Shown: piece after piece, positions 44,077 through 52,883 of the stretch
Position numbering within the stretch: position 1 is the first letter of the stretch
Layout: every line of letters starts with the position of its first letter
DNA from: an uncultured Aquimarina sp.
GTDB taxonomy: Bacteria > Bacteroidota > Bacteroidia > Flavobacteriales > Flavobacteriaceae
DNA length: 64,000 bases
NCBI RefSeq assembly: GCF_947495315.1
Contig: NZ_CANLYD010000007.1
Coordinates: forward strand, 186,001 to 250,000
Direction: 5' to 3'
The notes under the pieces: generated by a model
What the model was told of the DNA's origin: nothing
Databases searched by the model: none
The model's input: the letters and a program-made list of their open reading frames with translations, nothing else
Translations under genes and position numbers: made by a program

Positions 44077-45296
44077 CAAACCAATTTCTTCGCCATTGCT
44101 TTTCGGAATTCATATAATATTAAAAACATAGAACACCAAAGTGGGTTCATATTAGTTTTCAATCCTTTTCCTTTAGAAAACCGAATAATTTGCCTGGCGT
44201 AAAAACCGCCTTCTGCAGCATCTTCCAATTGTTTTAATCCAGTGCGGAGTACCAAGTTTTTAAGATGCGGTAATTCTCCATCTAGAAATTTAACTATATC
44301 CTCTCTGTTTGTAATAAAAGGACGAGCCATACCTATCAAATCAACCTCTCCATTGGCTAACACCTCATTACAAAAATCATAAGATCTAAAACCACCAGTA
44401 ATCATTAGAGGCAGTTTACTGATAGTTCTTATTTTCTTAGCAAAATCAATAAAATACGCTTCTCTTTGTTTAGTGCTTTCTTTAAGTTCAGAATCCTCTT
44501 CATTCATTATAAAGAAAGCTAGTTTTTCATAAGTCCCTCCTGATATTTCTAGCAGATCAATCTTTTCCTTATCTAACATCTTTATTACTTCCAGTGATTC
44601 TTCTTCGGTAAATCCTCCTCTCTGAAAATCTGCTGAATTTAACTTTACAGATATCGGAAAATCGGTCCCAACAGCTTTTCTAACTTCTCTGATGATCGTT
44701 AGTAATAAGCGGCTACGATTTTCAATACTCCCTCCCCAATGATCTCGTCGTATATTGGTATTGGGTGATAAAAACTGGCTTAATAGATATCCATGAGCTG
44801 AATGAATCTGAACCCCAGTAAAACCAGCTTCCTTGGCTAGTTTAGCCGCTTTAACAAAACCTTGTATTACCTCTTGGATATCCTGTTCTGTCATTGCTTT
44901 GGGTTTGCCAAAAAGCCCTAATTTCTTTAACTGTATTTCAGAAGGTGCTAAGGGTCTATTGGTTCCAAATCTATTGGTCTGTCTTCCCGAATGAGAAATC
45001 TGAACCCAAATATGATTCCCATGCTTTTTACCTGCTTCAGCCCAGGATTTTAGTTTTGGCAACATTTTATCATCATCAAAACATACATTTCCGGCAGATT
45101 CCAAATGTTTTCGATCCAGCACCACATTACCAGTAATCAATAAACCTGCACCTGTTTTGGACCAATCCGCATACAATTGTTCATGTCCTTTAGTTGGTTC
45201 AAACTTATTATTGCTAATGCGCTCTGTCATGGCAGATTTAACTAATCTATTATTTAATATCGCGCCACAAGGGAGTGTTAAAACTGTACTAATCAT
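44076..45296 (-). CDS. Old Yellow Enzyme-type NADH:flavin oxidoreductase
   Basis: About 406 residues from the Met chosen here; a frame extending to 45365 adds 23 non-conserved residues. FMN-binding OYE motifs are visible: HIWVQISHSGRQTNRFG, IHSAHGYLLSQFLSPN with the paired His, RRDHWGGSIENRSRLLL, SVKLNSADF, and GMARPF near the C-terminus. The enzyme reduces alpha,beta-unsaturated carbonyls or related acceptors with NAD(P)H. It lies on the opposite strand inside the arsenosugar region. Whether it belongs to that pathway or is a passenger cannot be told. Confidence 0.88.
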   Translation of the reverse strand: MISTVLTLPCGAILNNRLVKSAMTERISNNKFEPTKGHEQLYADWSKTGAGLLITGNVVLDRKHLESAGNVCFDDDKMLPKLKSWAEAGKKHGNHIWVQISHSGRQTNRFGTNRPLAPSEIQLKKLGLFGKPKAMTEQDIQEVIQGFVKAAKLAKEAGFTGVQIHSAHGYLLSQFLSPNTNIRRDHWGGSIENRSRLLLTIIREVRKAVGTDFPISVKLNSADFQRGGFTEEESLEVIKMLDKEKIDLLEISGGTYEKLAFFIMNEEDSELKESTKQREAYFIDFAKKIRTISKLPLMITGGFRSYDFCNEVLANGEVDLIGMARPFITNREDIVKFLDGELPHLKNLVLRTGLKQLEDAAEGGFYARQIIRFSKGKGLKTNMNPLWCSMFLILYEFRKAMAKKLV

Positions 45297-45542
45297 ATAA
45301 AAATAGTTCGATTGCAATAATACGGAATCCAACCTTAATCTACAATAATAAAATACAAGTATCAAATGATAAAAAACACTCTATTTTACTGTAATTCAAA
45401 ATCATATGTAAGGATAAAAACAAAACACAGACCAAGGTTTAAAATTTTCAGATTGTAGTTTAACTCTAAGATTACCACTTAGATACTATCTAAAAAAAAT
45501 TAAACCAAATTTACTAAGAATAACCTACTAAAAATTTTAAAA

Positions 45543-46256
45543 ATGAATGCTTTAAAAACAACTGTATTAGCCTTACTTATGTCAAAATCTTTCCAGACGA
45601 AAGCTCAAGATCATATTGACCATATGGTTTGGGATCAAATTCTGTTAATCAATGTTTCTGATGATGGAAAAGTCAATTATCCTGGTTTTATAAGAGATAA
45701 GTTTTTATTTGACAAATATTTCAAATCGTTATCTGAAAATTATCCAGCAGAAAACTCTAGTAAAGAGGAAAAACTTGCCTATTGGATCAACCTGTACAAT
45801 GCTATTGCGATGAAAATGATTATCGACAATTATCCTGTTAAATCCATAAACGATATTGAAAACCCATGGAAACAAAAGCAAATAATAGTTAATGGAACAA
45901 AATACAGTCTTGATGATATTGAGCATACTATCTTACGAAAAATGAATGAACCCAGAATTCATTTTCTACTTAATTGTGCCACAAAATCTTCTCCTAAACT
46001 ATGGAACAGAGCATACACTGCCAGAAACATTATGACCGCTTTAGAAGATAAATCATATCAATTCATAAATAACGCTGCAAAAAATGTAATTACGGATGAG
46101 AAAGTAAATGTCTCTATGGTATTCCAATGGTATAAAGATGATTTTAAAGAAGGAGATATTGTATCATTTATAAACCAATACTCAGACACAAAAATCAACA
46201 AAATAATGAACGGAGAATATATGGAATATGATTGGAGTCTAAATGAGCGTCGCTAA
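45543..46256 (+). CDS. DUF547 protein, copy 1 (conserved Cys lost)
   Basis: A 237-residue secreted DUF547 protein with a weak signal peptide. The hallmark blocks are VWDQILLINVSDDGKVNY, YWINLYNA, IIDNYPVKSI and DDIEHTILRK. The motif that in the neighbouring copy reads INCASFSCPIVWNRA is LNCATKSSPKLWNRA here, so the second conserved cysteine is replaced by serine. The DUF547 fold resembles thiol-protease-like domains, so this change may abolish function. It is clearly a tandem duplicate of the next gene. Function of the family is not established. Confidence 0.88.
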   Translation: MNALKTTVLALLMSKSFQTKAQDHIDHMVWDQILLINVSDDGKVNYPGFIRDKFLFDKYFKSLSENYPAENSSKEEKLAYWINLYNAIAMKMIIDNYPVKSINDIENPWKQKQIIVNGTKYSLDDIEHTILRKMNEPRIHFLLNCATKSSPKLWNRAYTARNIMTALEDKSYQFINNAAKNVITDEKVNVSMVFQWYKDDFKEGDIVSFINQYSDTKINKIMNGEYMEYDWSLNERR

Positions 46257-46377
46257 AATCACCAATTGCAAGATGTAAGGAATGGCACAAACTTTGGACT
46301 AAAACTGAGTGCTTTTAAATATTCACCAAAAGAATTCGTTATAATCGAACATTAAAAATTAATATAAAAACTTAAGA

Positions 46378-47091
46378 ATGAATACCCCAAAAATAATTAT
46401 ACTAGCATTATTTACATTATTTGCCTTTCAGGCAAAGGCACAACAAAAGCTTGATCATGCTGTCTGGGATCAAATTTTATTAATTAATGTTTCTGAAGAC
46501 GGGAAAGTAGATTACAAGGGGTTTATGAGAGATAGTGCTCAACTATATGAATATTTCACTTACCTATCTGACAATCCTCCTACTGCAACATGGAGTAAAG
46601 AAGAAACACTAGCATATTGGATCAATGCCTATAATGCATATACTATAAAATTAATCATCGATAATTATCCTTTAAAAAGTATCAAAGAAATCAAAGATCC
46701 TTGGGATAGACAATTTTTCAAAATCAATGGTGTTTTGCATAGTTTAAATGAGTTAGAGCACAAAATTCTTAGAAAACTTGGAGATCCTAGGATTCATTTT
46801 GCCATTAATTGTGCTTCATTCTCTTGTCCTATAGTTTGGAATAGAGCATTCACGGCTAGAAATGTAGATGATGCACTAGAAACGCTTACCAGGAATTTTA
46901 TAAATGACCCTAAAAGAAATACGATAACTGAAGAAGTAGTTGAAGTCTCTAAAATCTTCAGTTGGTTTAAAAAAGATTTTAAGGTAGATGGAGAAAACGC
47001 TAAGGCTTTTATCAATAAGTATTCAGAAGTTAAGATTGACAAACAGAAAAAGAAAGGATATAAAAAATATGATTGGAGTTTAAATGAGTAA
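46378..47091 (+). CDS. DUF547 protein, copy 2
   Basis: A 237-residue protein with signal peptide (FALFTLFAFQAKAQ, approximate) and intact DUF547 signature: VWDQILLINVSEDGKVDY, YWINAYNAYTIKLIIDNYPL, and NCASFSCP with both cysteines. It ends in the same YDWSLNE as copy 1. It lies 28 bp upstream of the arsenosugar glycosyltransferase gene, so it probably belongs to that transcription unit. DUF547 genes are frequent neighbours of arsenosugar genes in Flavobacteriia in my recollection, but their role is unknown. Confidence 0.9.
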   Translation: MNTPKIIILALFTLFAFQAKAQQKLDHAVWDQILLINVSEDGKVDYKGFMRDSAQLYEYFTYLSDNPPTATWSKEETLAYWINAYNAYTIKLIIDNYPLKSIKEIKDPWDRQFFKINGVLHSLNELEHKILRKLGDPRIHFAINCASFSCPIVWNRAFTARNVDDALETLTRNFINDPKRNTITEEVVEVSKIFSWFKKDFKVDGENAKAFINKYSEVKIDKQKKKGYKKYDWSLNE

Positions 47092-47118
47092 TTTTATATT
47101 CGCATAATACCCAAACTT

Positions 47119-47829
47119 TTGAAAATATCAATAATCATCCCTATTCTAAATGAAGCAGCTACAATTTGTAAGCTGCTTTCCCATTTGATACAAGCCGCAA
47201 ATACAGAAAATGCTATCGAAGAAATTATCATTGTAGACGGGGGAAGTGTGGATGAGTCTATAAAAACGGTTCAAAACTTTTCGGATACACAAAGCACTAC
47301 TATTAGAGTAGTTTCTTCAAAAAAAGGGCGTGCTAAGCAAATGAATGCCGGAGCCGCAAAAGCTTCTGGAGATATACTATATTTCTTACACGCTGATTCT
47401 TTTCCTCCAAAGAACTATGACAACTATATTGTAGAAGAAGTTCATAAAGAAAATGAAGCAGGATGTTTTCGGATGAAATTTGACTCTAATCATTGGTGGC
47501 TGCGTTTTCTGGGTTGGTTAACACAATTCGAAAGCAAAAGATGTCGCGGTGGAGATCAAAGTCAGTTTATTACTTCATCATTATTCAAAGAAATAAATGG
47601 TTATGATGAAGCTTATGTAGTGTACGAAGACAATGATTTAGTTGACCGACTTTTTGAAATAAATAAATTTGTTATCATCCCTAAATATGTTGTTACCTCT
47701 GCCAGACGCTATAGAGAAGTTGGGGTTTGGCGATTACAATACCACTTTCTTAATATACATATGAGAAGATGGTTGGGCGCATCATCAGAAGATTTATATC
47801 GCTATTATAAGGAAAAAGTTGTTTCTTAA
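47119..47829 (+). CDS. TIGR04283-family arsenosugar GT2 glycosyltransferase
   Basis: A 236-residue GT-A glycosyltransferase (GT2). The start codon is TTG (47119-47121), supported by the immediate core strand KISIIIPILNEAATI. Other motifs: IIVDGGSVDES (first Asp), ILYFLHADSFPP (DXD-like HAD), and CRGGDQSQFI. The family TIGR04283 is associated with arsenosugar synthesis and probably adds the glycosyl or aglycone part. It is separated from the rest of the cluster by the OYE and DUF547 genes. An AraC-type gene follows after 24 bp. Confidence 0.9.
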   Translation: MKISIIIPILNEAATICKLLSHLIQAANTENAIEEIIIVDGGSVDESIKTVQNFSDTQSTTIRVVSSKKGRAKQMNAGAAKASGDILYFLHADSFPPKNYDNYIVEEVHKENEAGCFRMKFDSNHWWLRFLGWLTQFESKRCRGGDQSQFITSSLFKEINGYDEAYVVYEDNDLVDRLFEINKFVIIPKYVVTSARRYREVGVWRLQYHFLNIHMRRWLGASSEDLYRYYKEKVVS

Positions 47830-47853
47830 ATCTTCTTCTTTATCTTTAAGGAA

Positions 47854-48969
47854 GTGAAAACAATAGAAATACTTTTGATTATATTACTATGTATTGGTGC
47901 CATACAAGGAATCATTTTCGGTATCATTTTATGGCAAAAAAAAGGGTTGCACTATATTGCTAATCGATTTCTAGCTACCATACTATTCTTCTTCTCCTAT
48001 CGCCTTATTGTAGAGACCTTAAACATTTTTGGGCTGGGGAGATACGATTTCTGGTATCATATACTATTAGAATACAATTGGATTTACGGAACACTTATCT
48101 ACTTTTTTATAAAAAGTTACGTCAATCCAAAATTCAAATTAGTACGAAAAGATTGGATCCATTTCTTACCTGTATTTATAGAATTTTCGTGGAGCTTTTT
48201 TATAAAAGCACAAAATTTTTATTGGGATGGTACTCGCGAGAGTCTCTCCTGGTTAGGATATTGGGGATATGTCGTATGGATGCATTACCCTACAATGTTT
48301 ATCATTTCTGGAGCATTAATTATTTTTTATAGCATCAAAGCAGAAAAAATACTCAGCAACACTATTCAGGTAGAAGGATATAAGATTCTTACAGAAAAAA
48401 TTGACTGGATTAAAAGAGTTGTGTTAGTAATGAAAATATTCTCTATCATATATGTCCTTGGAATATTAATAGATTTTTTCTTTTTCAATTTTGCTAGTAA
48501 TTTTTTCTATGGACACCCTGTATTTATTGGAATGGCAATTATTACCTATTGGTTAGGCATAGAAGGTTTTGCTAGAAGAAAAGAAAGTGCGTTCAAACAA
48601 ATTGCTACTATTTCTGATAAAGAAAAAGAGCAATTACAAAATATTAGTAAAACTTTAGAAATTAAAATGAAGGAAGAACAGCTCTTCAAAAACCCAGAAC
48701 TTACATTAGCTTCTCTGTCAAAACAACTTTCTGTAAAACCCTATTTGGTTACTAAATGCCTAAACACAATCTATCAGAAAAAGTTTACTGATTATATAAA
48801 CGAACTTCGTTTTGAAGAAGTAAAGAAGCTGCTTAGTAATCCCAAAAATGATAATCTTACCCTTCTTGCATTGGCATATGATGCAGGTTTTAATTCTAAA
48901 GCTTCTTTTAACAGAGCTGTAAAGAAAATTACCGGACACCCTCCTAGCGCTCTAAAATCAGGACAATAA
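47854..48969 (+). CDS. AraC-family regulator with N-terminal membrane domain
   Basis: A 371-residue protein starting at a GTG that follows AAGGA by 1 bp. The first ~235 residues hold six or seven hydrophobic helices (ILLIILLCIGAIQGIIFGII and later stretches). The C-terminus is an AraC-type double HTH (ASLSKQLSVKPYLVTKCLN and LALAYDAGFNSKASFNRAVK). Membrane-bound AraC proteins of this kind are common in Flavobacteriia and sense unknown signals. It precedes a set of small secreted proteins, which it may control. Confidence 0.9.
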   Translation: MKTIEILLIILLCIGAIQGIIFGIILWQKKGLHYIANRFLATILFFFSYRLIVETLNIFGLGRYDFWYHILLEYNWIYGTLIYFFIKSYVNPKFKLVRKDWIHFLPVFIEFSWSFFIKAQNFYWDGTRESLSWLGYWGYVVWMHYPTMFIISGALIIFYSIKAEKILSNTIQVEGYKILTEKIDWIKRVVLVMKIFSIIYVLGILIDFFFFNFASNFFYGHPVFIGMAIITYWLGIEGFARRKESAFKQIATISDKEKEQLQNISKTLEIKMKEEQLFKNPELTLASLSKQLSVKPYLVTKCLNTIYQKKFTDYINELRFEEVKKLLSNPKNDNLTLLALAYDAGFNSKASFNRAVKKITGHPPSALKSGQ

Positions 48970-49092
48970 AGGTTTCAATTAAGAAATTGAGCCCTTAATT
49001 TTGTCTAAAATCTGTCTCATTTAGCAAATTGAAACGATTCTTTTCTGCATTTGATCAATATTTGTCTCAAATAAATTCTAAAATCAGAAAAA

Positions 49093-49494
49093 ATGAAACA
49101 TCTCACGATCTTAAAAAAAGTAAGTCTACTTATTCTTTTTATTACTTCTTTCTCAAGCTTTTCCCAAGAAAGCAATAAAGATTTACAGCTATTAATTGGC
49201 GAATGGCAATTAGATATGAGTCCTCAGGATAAAACAGACGCCAATTTTGCTATGATGCGAATAGATAAGATAGATGCCAGTTCGATACAGGGAACATTTT
49301 ATCGAGAAGGGGTGGAAATGAAAGAAGGAAGAGTTAATATACAATTAGACGTTATTTATGTTGCTCTAATCTCTGGTGACAATAGCGGAAGTTATAATAC
49401 TAGCTTTTATTACAAAGACGGAAAACTATATGGTTCTACACACGCTGTTGAGAGAGGGTTTTTAGCCGTTTGGATTGCTGAAAAAATAAAATAA
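49093..49494 (+). CDS. Small secreted protein, unknown function
   Basis: A 133-residue protein with signal peptide (LLILFITSFSSFSQ). The mature part has a lipocalin-like opening (LLIGEWQLDMSPQ) and short beta-strands (SIQGTFYREG, GSYNTSFYYKDGKLYGS). This resembles lipocalin-like or DUF-type beta-barrel proteins in Bacteroidota, but I cannot assign a family. It is first of three short-spaced secreted genes (7 bp, then 12 bp gaps) between two AraC regulators. Confidence 0.75.
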   Translation: MKHLTILKKVSLLILFITSFSSFSQESNKDLQLLIGEWQLDMSPQDKTDANFAMMRIDKIDASSIQGTFYREGVEMKEGRVNIQLDVIYVALISGDNSGSYNTSFYYKDGKLYGSTHAVERGFLAVWIAEKIK

Positions 49495-49501
49495 TAGGAT
49501 T

Positions 49502-49990
49502 ATGAAAACAATAATTGTACTATTAATCGCACTCACGTTAAATTCATTGACTGCTCAAATACAATATGGGACTCCCATAAATGATCAACTACCCGAAAAA
49601 CTAAAAAGCTTACCCAGAGCAATTGAAGTAAACAACTTTCCAAAAACCATTGATCCTATTAAGATTGATGATCGATATTACTGGAAACACAATACCGCTA
49701 TTTTGTGCAGAGAAAGTGAGATTAAAATCATTGAGTATGGAGCCTATTTGTTTTATAATGACACCTGGAATTTAAGAAAATCATATTCATTAAAAGATTT
49801 AAACAAAAACTTCGGTACTAAAAAACAAATAATGAAGCAGTCCCAACCCTATACCTGGGCAAACAACTGGCGTACTGATAGTTCTATTTTTAGAGGATGG
49901 GCTATGTGGTATTTTATTGGTACTACAAAAGATGGAGAAACCGTATGTGGGTATGAAAAAATTGAAACCACAGATACGCTTTTAAATTAA
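49502..49990 (+). CDS. Secreted protein, unknown function
   Basis: A 162-residue protein with signal peptide (VLLIALTLNSLTAQ). The mature protein contains two Cys (AILCRES and TVCGYE), many aromatic residues and a motif RDSSIFRGWAMWYF-like (actual RTDSSIFRGWAMWYFIG). No family recognised. Co-transcribed with the 133-residue protein upstream and the YceI gene downstream judging by spacing. Confidence 0.75.
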   Translation: MKTIIVLLIALTLNSLTAQIQYGTPINDQLPEKLKSLPRAIEVNNFPKTIDPIKIDDRYYWKHNTAILCRESEIKIIEYGAYLFYNDTWNLRKSYSLKDLNKNFGTKKQIMKQSQPYTWANNWRTDSSIFRGWAMWYFIGTTKDGETVCGYEKIETTDTLLN

Positions 49991-50002
49991 AAAATTTCTA
50001 AA

Positions 50003-50575
50003 ATGAAAACATTACAAATACTATTAATTACACTTTGTCTACAACTCGGATTACAAAAAGCTTATACCCAAAATTTCAAGTTAGACACGCGAAAATCAGC
50101 ACTATCCTGGACAGGTAAAGCAGCATTTAATTCTTACTCATTAAAAGGAACTATTACTCCTAAAAAAGGTATTCTCAATATAACCGATAATGCAATTGCG
50201 ACTTTAAACATTCTAATCGATATGAAAAGTTTAGATCATGAAAGCAATGACCTTAAAAATCATCTAAAAAATGAAGATTTTTTTGAAGTAAAAAAGTACC
50301 CAGAAACCACTTTCTTTCTAGATAATATCACAAACATTCAAGATGGTAAAGTAATTTTAAGAGGAAAATTAACTATCAAGGAAAAAACAAATACAGAAAA
50401 TATTCCTGTAAACATAGAGCAAACTGAATCAGGAATCATTCTTAAATTCCATCATACTATCGATAGAACCAAATATGGAGTTAACCATAACTCTCCTAGT
50501 ATTTTTAAACGTATGAAAGAAAATGCAATTGCGGATGAATTTATACTAGAAGGTACATTTGTATTTTCAAAATAA
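50003..50575 (+). CDS. YceI-family periplasmic protein
   Basis: A 190-residue protein with signal peptide and YceI lipocalin-like fold. KLDTRKSALSWTGKAAFNSY opens the domain. LKNHLKNEDFFEVKKYPETT is the highly characteristic central motif, and the C-terminal HTIDRTKYGVNHNSPS matches as well. YceI proteins bind isoprenoid or amphiphilic ligands in the periplasm. It lies 12 bp after the previous secreted protein and 36 bp before an AraC gene. Confidence 0.92.
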   Translation: MKTLQILLITLCLQLGLQKAYTQNFKLDTRKSALSWTGKAAFNSYSLKGTITPKKGILNITDNAIATLNILIDMKSLDHESNDLKNHLKNEDFFEVKKYPETTFFLDNITNIQDGKVILRGKLTIKEKTNTENIPVNIEQTESGIILKFHHTIDRTKYGVNHNSPSIFKRMKENAIADEFILEGTFVFSK

Positions 50576-50611
50576 TATAAAATAAGATTGTATTTATGCT
50601 ATATTTAGAGG

Positions 50612-51562
50612 ATGCAACTCGATATCAAAGTAAACGAAGACATCCTGCAAGAATTTGCAAGTCAATTAGATGCTAAAATAAATAAGGACAGTTTTATCAT
50701 TCCTAAAAAATTAGGTACAGGGATTGCCAAAAAAATAATTTTTGATGGAAATTTAGAACTATTACACATACAATTTTCATTAAATCTACCTATACAAACA
50801 CGTTCGGAAAATACAGAAAGTAGCTCCTATTATTTACTAAATATTAATCTATCAGAACAATCAGTTAATAAAACAGTTAACGGAGAAGATATAGAGATAC
50901 AGCGTGATAATTCTTCAGGAATGTTATTTTATAAACCGGGAACTAATGTGTTTAGTATTAGTCCGGCTGGAGTTCCGTTCAATATAGTTTTGGTAAAATT
51001 TCCTAAAACTATGTTGAGAAGCTATGTTGAGAAAAATGAAGATTTAGAACATATCGCAGAAGTAATTTCTTCGAGCCAATTGATATACGAAGATTTAGAT
51101 CTTGATTCAGAAAATCACCTCAGAAAATGTATTTTACCAGAAACCAACCTCTTTCAGAAGCATGCTAATCTCTTAAATTTTTTAGCGCTCTTTATTGAAA
51201 AGCTTATAAAGCGTGATGCTTTAAATTCGACAGAAAATATTAATCCAGATGATCTAAAAATGTTATTTATGATCGCAGGACAACTGCGTGATCCTTTCGC
51301 TTCTGATATTGCGACTAATGAAGAACTTGCTCAGAAATCTGCAATGAGTTTGACAAAATTTAAGAATACTTTTAAACAGGTCTTTGGGACTTCTCCTTAT
51401 CAATACCACTTACAAGCAAAAATGCAATATGCATATCGCACACTTATTCAGAAATCTCTAACTATTTCTGAAATCAGTTATCAACTTGGCTATTCACATC
51501 CCTCAAAATTCACTGTAGCTTTTAAAAAGCAATTTCAGATGCTCCCCTCCGAAGTTAAATAA
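50612..51562 (+). CDS. AraC-family transcriptional regulator
   Basis: A 316-residue soluble regulator. The N-terminal ~220 residues resemble a cupin-like effector domain. The C-terminal HTH pair is clear (EELAQKSAMSLTKFKNTFKQ and ISEISYQLGYSHPSKFTVAF). It is downstream of YceI with a 36-bp gap and upstream of an NAD-dependent reductase. It could regulate either. Confidence 0.92.
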   Translation: MQLDIKVNEDILQEFASQLDAKINKDSFIIPKKLGTGIAKKIIFDGNLELLHIQFSLNLPIQTRSENTESSSYYLLNINLSEQSVNKTVNGEDIEIQRDNSSGMLFYKPGTNVFSISPAGVPFNIVLVKFPKTMLRSYVEKNEDLEHIAEVISSSQLIYEDLDLDSENHLRKCILPETNLFQKHANLLNFLALFIEKLIKRDALNSTENINPDDLKMLFMIAGQLRDPFASDIATNEELAQKSAMSLTKFKNTFKQVFGTSPYQYHLQAKMQYAYRTLIQKSLTISEISYQLGYSHPSKFTVAFKKQFQMLPSEVK

Positions 51563-51645
51563 CAATGTCTTTTAGGGATAATTAAATGTCTCATTGGGTA
51601 AACAATTCACCTGTTTCAGTATGTAGTTTTGACAAAAACAATATT

Positions 51646-52611
51646 ATGAACATTTTTATAACTGGTGGATCTGGTTTTGTAGGTCAAAATTTAATTCCTT
51701 TACTTATTCAGAATGGACATCAGATTCAAGCGTTAGCCAGAAGTGAAAGTGCAGCACAAAAAATACAACAACTAGGTGCTACTCCTGTATTAGATGATCT
51801 TACTTCTTTATCCAAAAATACAGACAAATCTTTATCAATCTGTGATATTGTAATTCATTCTGCAGCTTACATGGATTTCTCCTATGATAAAAAAAAGTTT
51901 TATGACATCAATGTAAAAGCAACTGAGAACTTGCTTTGGATGGCCAAAAAGAATGGTGTTGCCAAGTTTATTTATATAAGTGCCGCTCCCGTAATAGCAG
52001 GTTCTCCTATAATCAACGCTCAAGAAATAGATAGTGGTTTTGAACTTCCAAAAGCATTATACCCAAAAACTAAAGCAATCGCAGAAAGAGAAGTACTCTC
52101 TGCTAACACCAAAACTTTCCAAACTATTTCTTTAAGACCCCCAGCTATTTGGGGAAACAATAATCATCATTATGATGAGATTTTTGCGAAAGCAAAAGAA
52201 GGAAAATGGAAATGGTTAGGAAAAGGTGATCAAGTACTTTCTACCATCCACATCAAAAACTTAGGAAGTGCTGTTTTGGCCGCTATAAAAACAAATAAAG
52301 GAGGTGAAGCCTATTTTGTTACTGATGGTGAACGCAGACCTATGAAAGACTTCTTTACATCACTTCTACAATCCCAAGGTATTTATCCTGGTGATGATAG
52401 TATTCCTATAGGTTTTGCTTCTTTTATTGCCAATACTTGTGATATTATTTGGAAAATTTTTAGACTAAAGTCAAAACCTCCAGTTGCTCCTATAATGATA
52501 AGACTAATGGGAAGAGAGTTTTCTGTTAACGATGAAAAAGCACGAAAAGAACTAGGATATACCAATGTTATAACCATAAAAGAAGGATTGGCTGAAATGA
52601 GACCCAACTAG
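51646..52611 (+). CDS. NAD(P)-dependent epimerase/reductase (extended SDR)
   Basis: A Rossmann-fold oxidoreductase of about 321 residues from the Met used here; an in-frame ATG at 51586 would add 20 residues before the TGGSGFVG nucleotide loop, which normally sits near the N-terminus. SDR signatures: NIFITGGSGFVGQN, DIVIHSAAYMDF (NAD-ring contact), and LYPKTKAIAE with the catalytic YxxxK. The C-terminal half has LSTIHIKNLGSAVLAA and resembles 3-beta-hydroxysteroid dehydrogenase-like reductases. Substrate unknown. Confidence 0.9.
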   Translation: MNIFITGGSGFVGQNLIPLLIQNGHQIQALARSESAAQKIQQLGATPVLDDLTSLSKNTDKSLSICDIVIHSAAYMDFSYDKKKFYDINVKATENLLWMAKKNGVAKFIYISAAPVIAGSPIINAQEIDSGFELPKALYPKTKAIAEREVLSANTKTFQTISLRPPAIWGNNNHHYDEIFAKAKEGKWKWLGKGDQVLSTIHIKNLGSAVLAAIKTNKGGEAYFVTDGERRPMKDFFTSLLQSQGIYPGDDSIPIGFASFIANTCDIIWKIFRLKSKPPVAPIMIRLMGREFSVNDEKARKELGYTNVITIKEGLAEMRPN

Positions 52612-52712
52612 ACATAAAACACAAGGATTATTTAAGAGAATTTAAAAAAATGATCTCTTGTAAACATTACAAAAATCTTAATTTTATAGTATCATAAGAC
52701 TGCATACTCATA

Positions 52713-52835
52713 AAATCATAAATAAAAAAAAGCAACAAATCCCTCATTTTTACATTAAGAATCTTATAGACAGAAACCTCAAATGTCTATAAATTTTTGG
52801 GGAAATATCATTTTAAAACCTTAATTATGTTAAAA
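52713..52835 (+). repeat. Leader repeat, copy A (with inverted repeat 52764-52792)
   Basis: Aligns with 54555-54682 over its whole length, including CAACAAAT, AAACCTCAA, TTGGGGAAATATCATT and the run TTAATTATGTTAAAA that includes the start codon. It contains a perfect 9-bp inverted repeat TTATAGACA / TGTCTATAA (52764-52772 and 52784-52792) around an 11-nt loop. Similarity stops just after codon 3, so a peptide gene that once stood here has been replaced or lost. Confidence 0.85.
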
Positions 52836-52883
52836 GGCAAACCTTCATCTCATAAGATACGAGTAATATCCGAAGGTTTGTGA
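52827..52883 (+). pseudogene. 19-codon remnant reading frame behind leader copy A
   Basis: ATG in the position equivalent to the peptide gene at 54674, coding for 18 residues (MLKGKPSSHKIRVISEGL) and TGA. Only the first three codons match the intact gene. There is no double-glycine motif and no cysteine. It overlaps the first stem-loop. Either a relic or a genuine very short peptide. Confidence 0.4.
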
